NCBI RefSeq assembly: GCF_000716605.1
Contig: NZ_JNXE01000006.1
Location: forward strand, 186,001 to 250,000
Length of the DNA: 64,000 nucleotides
Direction of reading: 5' to 3'
DNA from: Streptomyces sp. NRRL F-525
GTDB lineage: Bacteria > Actinomycetota > Actinomycetes > Streptomycetales > Streptomycetaceae
Shown piece after piece: positions 59,349-64,000 of this stretch. Each line of letters begins with the position of its first letter. The first letter of the stretch is position 1. A program made the position numbers and the translations under genes. The notes beneath the pieces were generated by a model that saw nothing but the letters and a program-made list of their open reading frames with translations, did no database searches and was not told where the DNA came from.

Positions 59349-60925
59349 GCGGACAGCCAGGCGTTCTTGAGGTTGAGCCGGGTCGCCGTGGCGTCCGGCT
59401 GGTAGCCGTGCAGCTTGTCGCTCCACGCCTCGCCGCGCACGGCCTTGGCGTACGGCACCAGGAGGTAGGCCTCGTCGGCGATGTACTGGGCGAGCTGGTG
59501 GTAGAGCGTGATCCGCTTGGCGTTGTCCTGCTCGGCCTTCGCGGCGGCCATCAGGTCCCACAGGTGCTGGTCCTTGACCTTGGTCGCCGGGCTGCCCTTG
59601 GCGAACCACAGGTCCAGGTACTGGCTCGGGTCCGCGTTGAGCACGCTGGTCATCATCACCATGTCGGTGTACTCGCCGGCCAGCACCTTCGGTACGACAC
59701 TCGCGAACGGCACGAGCTTGAGGTTGAGGGTGATGCCCACCTTGGACAGCTGCGCCTTCATCAGCTCCATGGCGGAGATGTCGGGGCCGTAGGCCGGGTC
59801 GCTGGGGGCGAGCAGTTCGATGGTGACCTTGCTCTTGCCCGCCTCCTTGAGCAGGGCTATCGCCTTGCTCTGGTTCTGCGTGTACATCGGGTCGGCGGCC
59901 GTGGGCGTAACGCCGTACGGGTCCTGCGGCGGGATGACGTAGCCGAAGGTGGCGGAGCCGCTGCCCAGCGTCTTGATCAGGGTCTTGCGGTCGATGGCGA
60001 GGTTGAACGCCTCCCGGACCCGCTTGTCGGCGAACGGTCCGCTGAGGGTGTTCATGTTGAGCCAGACACTGGAGACGATCGGCCCGTTCGCCTCGGTGAC
60101 ACCGGCCGTGGTCTTGACGTCGCTGACCATGCGCAGATCGCGGAAGGACAGCAGCTGCACCGAGTTGGAGCGCAGCGAGGCGACGCGCGAGGTCTCGTCG
60201 GGGATGAGCCGGTAGATCACCGTGTCGAGGTACGGCTTCGGCTTGTCCCAGTAGCCCTTGTGGCCGGAGAGCTCGATGGAGATGCCCTTCGACCACTTCT
60301 TCAGGGCGAAGGGTCCGGTGCCGTTCTCCGACTGCTTGAGCTGGTTCCCGGTGCGGGACGTCGTCCACTTCTTGCTCATGATGGCGCCGCTCCACGGGCG
60401 GGCCAGGAAGTTGTACAGCGACGGCTGCGGGGTGCTGAGCTTGATCTCGATCGTGCTCGCGTCCGGCGCGGTCACCGTCTTGATCTTGTACTGCTGGGTG
60501 TACGGCGACTTGATCGCCGGATCCATCAGCCGCTCCAGGCTGAAGATGACGTCGTCGGTGGTGAGCTTGGTTCCGTCGTGGAAGGTGACCCCGTCGCGGA
60601 GCGTGAACCGGTAGGTGGTGGCGTCCACCTGCTGGTAGCTCTTGGCCAGCCCGGGCTTGATCTGGCCCTTGCTGTCCAGGCTCAGCAGGCCCTCGTAGAA
60701 CTGCGCGACGATCTGCTGGTCGAAGTAGGCCTGGGCCACCTGCGGGTCGAAGCCGACCGTGGGCTCCCCGTCGAGCCCGATGGTGAGGGTGCCGCCGCTG
60801 ACCGGTTTCCCGGAGGTCTTGCTCGCCGTGGTGGCCGTACCGCCGCAGGCCGCCAGCATCAGGCCGGCCAGGGTGCTGCCGCCGAGGGCCAGCGCGTTTC
60901 TGCGGGAGAGGGTGTGGTTCGTCAT
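59345..60925 (-). CDS. ABC transporter substrate-binding lipoprotein (family 5)
   Basis: A 526-residue extracellular solute-binding protein of the peptide/opine/nickel family. The N-terminus has a twin-arginine-like SRRNAL and a lipobox LAAC with Cys27. Family features include FHDGTKLTTDDVIFSLERL and VREAFNLAIDR. It would deliver oligopeptides or similar solutes to the permeases. It lies between the permeases and the ATPases, 57 nt after OppC. Confidence 0.95.
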   Translation of the reverse strand: MTNHTLSRRNALALGGSTLAGLMLAACGGTATTASKTSGKPVSGGTLTIGLDGEPTVGFDPQVAQAYFDQQIVAQFYEGLLSLDSKGQIKPGLAKSYQQVDATTYRFTLRDGVTFHDGTKLTTDDVIFSLERLMDPAIKSPYTQQYKIKTVTAPDASTIEIKLSTPQPSLYNFLARPWSGAIMSKKWTTSRTGNQLKQSENGTGPFALKKWSKGISIELSGHKGYWDKPKPYLDTVIYRLIPDETSRVASLRSNSVQLLSFRDLRMVSDVKTTAGVTEANGPIVSSVWLNMNTLSGPFADKRVREAFNLAIDRKTLIKTLGSGSATFGYVIPPQDPYGVTPTAADPMYTQNQSKAIALLKEAGKSKVTIELLAPSDPAYGPDISAMELMKAQLSKVGITLNLKLVPFASVVPKVLAGEYTDMVMMTSVLNADPSQYLDLWFAKGSPATKVKDQHLWDLMAAAKAEQDNAKRITLYHQLAQYIADEAYLLVPYAKAVRGEAWSDKLHGYQPDATATRLNLKNAWLSA

Positions 60926-60982
60926 CAGGACCGCCTGTTTCTCAAGAACGTGAGGGTGAAGTGACGTGGTGCGGGAGCCTGT

Positions 60983-61864
60983 TCAGGGCGTGCGGCGCTT
61001 GCCGCGCGGGTTGAGCTGTTCCTGGAGGCCGTCGGAGATGAGGCCGAAGGCCGCGGTGGCGATGGCCAGGGTGATGCCGGGGACGATCACCAGCAGCGGG
61101 TCGTCCTTCATGTAGCGCTGGCCCTCGAAGATCATCCGGCCCCAACTGGGCGTCGGCGGCTGGATACCGAGGCCCAGATAGCTCAGGGACGCCTCGACCA
61201 GGACGCAGGTCGCGGCCGTGTTGGCGTACTGGACGAGCGCGGAGGACAGCACGTTCGGCAGCACATGGCGGCCGATGATCACCGGGGTCGGTACGCCCGC
61301 GATGCGCGCCGCCGACACGAAGTCCCGCTCGCGCACGGTGAGCGCCGGAGCCCGCACGATCCGCGCGAAGTACGGCACGAAGATCAGACCCATGCCCCCG
61401 ATGAGGACCCACATCCCCGGGCTGAAGACCGACACCAGCACAAGTGCCAGCAGTACGGAGGGAATTGACATCGCGGTGTCCATCGCCGCCATCAGCACCG
61501 CGTCCAGCCGCCGGGCGTTGTAGCCCGCGACGAGACCGATCGGGATGCCGATCAGCGCGGCGAGCGTGGTCGCCCCGAAAGCCACCATCAGGGACTGGCG
61601 GGCTGCCCCGAAGGTCCGGGTGAACAGGTCGCGGCCGAGGTTGTCGGTGCCCAGCCAGTGACTTCCCGAGGGGCCGGTGAGCAGCGAGTCGCTGACGTCC
61701 GTCGTCGAGTAGCGGCCGAAGACACCGATGAGCAGGGACAGCACCACGATCGCGAGGAGGACGCAGACACCCGTGGTCAGGGTCGCGTTCCAGCCGAGGC
61801 GGGGCCTCCGTAGTCGGCGCGCCGCGGGCACGGTGACGGCGGGCGCGGTGGATTCAACCGTCAC
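60983..61864 (-). CDS. ABC transporter permease (OppC/DppC-like)
   Basis: A 293-residue integral membrane permease with about six TM helices, an N-terminal OppC-type domain (GSHWLGTDNLGRDLFTR) and the EAA-type loop REREFVSAAR-like DFVSAARIAGVP near residue 190. Starts inside the OppB gene (11-nt overlap). Confidence 0.95.
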   Translation of the reverse strand: MTVESTAPAVTVPAARRLRRPRLGWNATLTTGVCVLLAIVVLSLLIGVFGRYSTTDVSDSLLTGPSGSHWLGTDNLGRDLFTRTFGAARQSLMVAFGATTLAALIGIPIGLVAGYNARRLDAVLMAAMDTAMSIPSVLLALVLVSVFSPGMWVLIGGMGLIFVPYFARIVRAPALTVRERDFVSAARIAGVPTPVIIGRHVLPNVLSSALVQYANTAATCVLVEASLSYLGLGIQPPTPSWGRMIFEGQRYMKDDPLLVIVPGITLAIATAAFGLISDGLQEQLNPRGKRRTP

Positions 61865-62816
61865 GGCGGGCTCCAGTCGTCCGGATGCGGGGGTCGATGA
61901 GGGGGTAGACCAGGTCGGTCACCAGGTTGATCAGCACGTAGGAGGCGCCCAGCGCGAGGATCGCGCCCTGGATCACCGTGAAGTCGTGCTGCGTGATGGA
62001 GTTGACGATCAGCGAGCCCAGGCCGGGCAGGGCGAAGACCTGCTCGACGATGACCGTGCCGCCGACCAGCACCCCGAGCTGGAGACCGCCGGCGGTGACC
62101 ACCGGCACCAGCGCGTTGCGCAGCGCGTGCCGCAGCATCAGCCGCCGGCGCCCCGCGCCCTTCGCCGCCGCCGTCCGCATGAAGTCCTGGCCCTCGACGT
62201 CGAGGACGGCGGCCCGCATGTAGCGGCAGAGCGTCGCACCGAACGGGATGCCCAGGGCGATCGCCGGGAGCAGCAGCACCTGGAGGTTGAGAAGCGGGTC
62301 CTGGGAGAACGGCACGAACGAGAACAGCGGCCAGGTTGGTGCCAGTGTGCTGACCAGGAGGACCATCACCGTGCCGACCACGAACGGCGGCACGGCGAGC
62401 CCCATGAACGCCGCGCTGTTGACCAGCCGGTCCTTGGCGCGCCCCTGGTGCATGGCCGACCAGATGCCCGCCGGGATGCCCCACAGGACCGCGATCACCG
62501 CGGCGTAGACGGCGAGTTCGAGGCTCACCGGGAGCCGGGCGGCGACCTGCGCGCCGACGCTCTGCCCGTCCAGGAGGGACGAGCCGAGGTCGCCCCGGAC
62601 GGCGTGCCCGATCCAGCTCAGGTACTGCGACCACACGGGCTGGTCGAGGCCCAGCTGCTGGGTGATCTGGGCGCGCAGCTGGGGCGTCGAGTTCTCGCCG
62701 GCGATCAGGGCCGCCGGATCACCGGGCACCAGATGCGCCAGGGCGAACACGATGGCGCTGAGGCAGAGGACCACCGCGAGCGAGCGGAGCACACGGATCG
62801 ACAGATAACGCAGCAC
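61854..62816 (-). CDS. ABC transporter permease (OppB/DppB-like)
   Basis: A 320-residue permease with N-terminal TM helix, a periplasmic loop and about six TM helices in all; the EAA loop is EGQDFMRTAAAKGA. The GTG at 62816 has GGGAG upstream; the longer open frame to 63014 overlaps the amidohydrolase and lacks any membrane segment. First Opp gene, 13 nt after the amidohydrolase stop. Confidence 0.94.
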   Translation of the reverse strand: MLRYLSIRVLRSLAVVLCLSAIVFALAHLVPGDPAALIAGENSTPQLRAQITQQLGLDQPVWSQYLSWIGHAVRGDLGSSLLDGQSVGAQVAARLPVSLELAVYAAVIAVLWGIPAGIWSAMHQGRAKDRLVNSAAFMGLAVPPFVVGTVMVLLVSTLAPTWPLFSFVPFSQDPLLNLQVLLLPAIALGIPFGATLCRYMRAAVLDVEGQDFMRTAAAKGAGRRRLMLRHALRNALVPVVTAGGLQLGVLVGGTVIVEQVFALPGLGSLIVNSITQHDFTVIQGAILALGASYVLINLVTDLVYPLIDPRIRTTGARRDG

Positions 62817-62829
62817 TGGATCTCTCCCC

Positions 62830-64000
62830 TTATATCGCGGCGGCCGGCGCCGAGGCCCGGGGCGTCGTACGGGTCGGTTCGGAGGGACGGAGGCGCGCGG
62901 CCAGCGCGCCGGGGACGGCATCGGCCGCGTTCGGGTCGATCGCCCGGCCCTCGCGGAACACCGCGCGCAGCCGGCGCCGGTCGGTGAGCACGCCCAGATC
63001 GGCGAGCGGGTCACCGTCCACCAGCAGCAGGTCCGCCCACCTGCCGGGGGCGACTGTGCCCGTCCTGGCCCCGAGACCGAGGGCCTCGGCGGCGGCGGAG
63101 GTCGCCGCGACCAGGACCTCCGCCGGCGTCATACCGATCTGCTCGTGCAGCAGCACCAGTTCACGGGCGTGATTGCCGAACCGCATCGTGTTGGAGGAGT
63201 CGCTGCCCGAGATGATCCGCACCCCGGCCCGATAGGCACGGCGTACGGACATCAGCCGGCGCTCGCGGAGCAGCTCAGCCTTGTCCAACTGCTCGGTGAC
63301 CAGGCCGCGTTGGCGCCCGTGCTCCGTCATGAACTCGCTGATCGACAGCGTCGGGCACAGGAACGTGCCCTGTTCCAGCATCAGTTCGACGAGATCCTCG
63401 TCGAGGTCGGAACCGTGCTCCAGCGTGTCCACCCCGGCGACCAGCGCGGCGGTGATCCCGGCCCGGGTGTGCGCGTGGGCCGCGACCCGCAGGTCCAGGG
63501 CGTGCGCCTCGTCGACGATCGCGTCGATCTCGGCGTCCGTGTAGTTGCGCCACGAGGTCTTGTCGCCGACGGAGAGCGTGCCGCCGCTCGTGCAGATCTT
63601 GATCAGGTCCACGCCCATGCGGGCGTACTCCCTGACCCGCTTGCGGCACTCGTCCGCGCCGTCGGCCGGCGGCCACATCCGCTTCTCGTCCAGGGTCGCC
63701 GGGCAGAACATGTCGCCGTGCCCTGCGGTCATGCCGACCAGCCCCGACGCGACGACCCGCGCCCCGTCGAGGACGTGCTCGTCCATCACGTGCTTGACCG
63801 CCACCTCGGGCAGCGAACCGGCCGTGTCCCGGACCGTGGTGAAACCGGACCGCAGCGCCTCACGGGCGTTGGCCGCGGCATGCAGGGTCTGCTCCTCGGT
63901 CGACGTCAGCATGTTCCACAGCTGCACGTCCTGGGGCCGGTCGCCCGCGTTGGACCGCAGGTGCACATGGCAGTCGATGAGACCGGGCAGCAGGGTCGTC
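62830..64000 (-). CDS. metal-dependent amidohydrolase, dipeptidase-like (2), N-terminus missing
   Basis: The frame runs off the right edge; 390 codons are visible. In order: GLIDCHVHLRSN (HxH metal site at the very edge), VDLIKICTSGG (carboxylated Lys), AAHAHTRAGI, DTLEHGSDL and the catalytic Asp in ISGSDSSN. It is a paralogue of the amidohydrolase at 52407. Directly upstream of oppB on the same strand, so it is likely the leading gene of the transport operon, hydrolysing the imported peptide or acyl-amino acid. Confidence 0.9.
   Translation of the reverse strand, partial: TTLLPGLIDCHVHLRSNAGDRPQDVQLWNMLTSTEEQTLHAAANAREALRSGFTTVRDTAGSLPEVAVKHVMDEHVLDGARVVASGLVGMTAGHGDMFCPATLDEKRMWPPADGADECRKRVREYARMGVDLIKICTSGGTLSVGDKTSWRNYTDAEIDAIVDEAHALDLRVAAHAHTRAGITAALVAGVDTLEHGSDLDEDLVELMLEQGTFLCPTLSISEFMTEHGRQRGLVTEQLDKAELLRERRLMSVRRAYRAGVRIISGSDSSNTMRFGNHARELVLLHEQIGMTPAEVLVAATSAAAEALGLGARTGTVAPGRWADLLLVDGDPLADLGVLTDRRRLRAVFREGRAIDPNAADAVPGALAARLRPSEPTRTTPRASAPAAAI

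Noticed and set aside
59349..60395. Upstream extension of the OppD frame
   Set aside because: It runs through the substrate-binding protein gene out of frame and is Arg/Gly/His-rich; the GTG at 59348 with GTGA overlap is the real start.
1..64000. tRNA, rRNA, integrase, transposase or origin sequences
   Set aside because: None found by reading; no cloverleaf with CCA-type end, no recombinase motif and no att-like repeat next to an integrase.

Overview
The window is high-GC DNA (roughly 70 percent by eye) with dense genes, frequent ATGA/GTGA stop-start overlaps, GTG starts, and regulators and secreted lectin-tagged proteins typical of filamentous actinomycetes. A Streptomyces-type soil actinomycete is the best guess. 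I found no rRNA, tRNA, CRISPR array, transposase or integrase.

Region 1 (1-35.4 kb) is a large catabolic island. A ten-gene plus-strand operon (1559-11705) holds a CoA-transferase, a repeat-built micro-ORF, a cytochrome P450, a VOC protein, an acyl-CoA dehydrogenase, a CoA ligase, a double-hotdog dehydratase, an enoyl-CoA hydratase, an alpha-methylacyl-CoA racemase-like protein and a thiolase. It is flanked by further acyl-CoA dehydrogenases (five in all), a second P450, an HSD10-like SDR, two SDRs of the mycofactocin-associated type, a ferredoxin and an ACMSD-like amidohydrolase. Next come a type I extradiol dioxygenase, a meta-cleavage C-C hydrolase, a KstD-like flavoprotein, and the hydratase, acylating aldehyde dehydrogenase and aldolase that finish meta-cleavage to pyruvate and an acyl-CoA. 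Read together, this looks like activation and beta-oxidation of a methyl-branched side chain plus ring desaturation and meta-cleavage of a steroid-, terpenoid- or alicyclic-like compound. The substrate is not determined by the sequence. The regulators are an unusual tandem-duplicated GntR/FCD protein, two TetR proteins and one IclR protein. Several dyads sit in the promoters, and one 12-bp element recurs at five promoter sites of the island.

Region 2 (35.5-40.6 kb) is a three-gene minus-strand operon of secreted proteins that all carry ricin-type (CBM13) lectin domains: a GH18 chitinase-like enzyme, a parallel beta-helix protein and a ThuA-like protein. The promoter has chitinase-type repeats and a perfect 18-bp palindrome.

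Region 3 (40.8-52.4 kb) is mixed accessory content: a small membrane protein, an alpha/beta hydrolase with an Asp nucleophile, a large ATPase-LuxR regulator, a BBE-type FAD oxidase, a secreted NPP1/NLP (necrosis-inducing-like) protein, a DyP peroxidase, an aldo/keto reductase, a third P450 and an LLM-family oxidoreductase.

Region 4 (52.4-64 kb) looks like an oligopeptide or acylated-amino-acid uptake and hydrolysis locus. Two paralogous metal-dependent amidohydrolases flank a double-HTH Lrp/AsnC regulator, two alpha/beta hydrolases, an IclR regulator and a complete five-gene Opp-type ABC importer. The last amidohydrolase runs off the right edge, and an SDR runs off the left edge.
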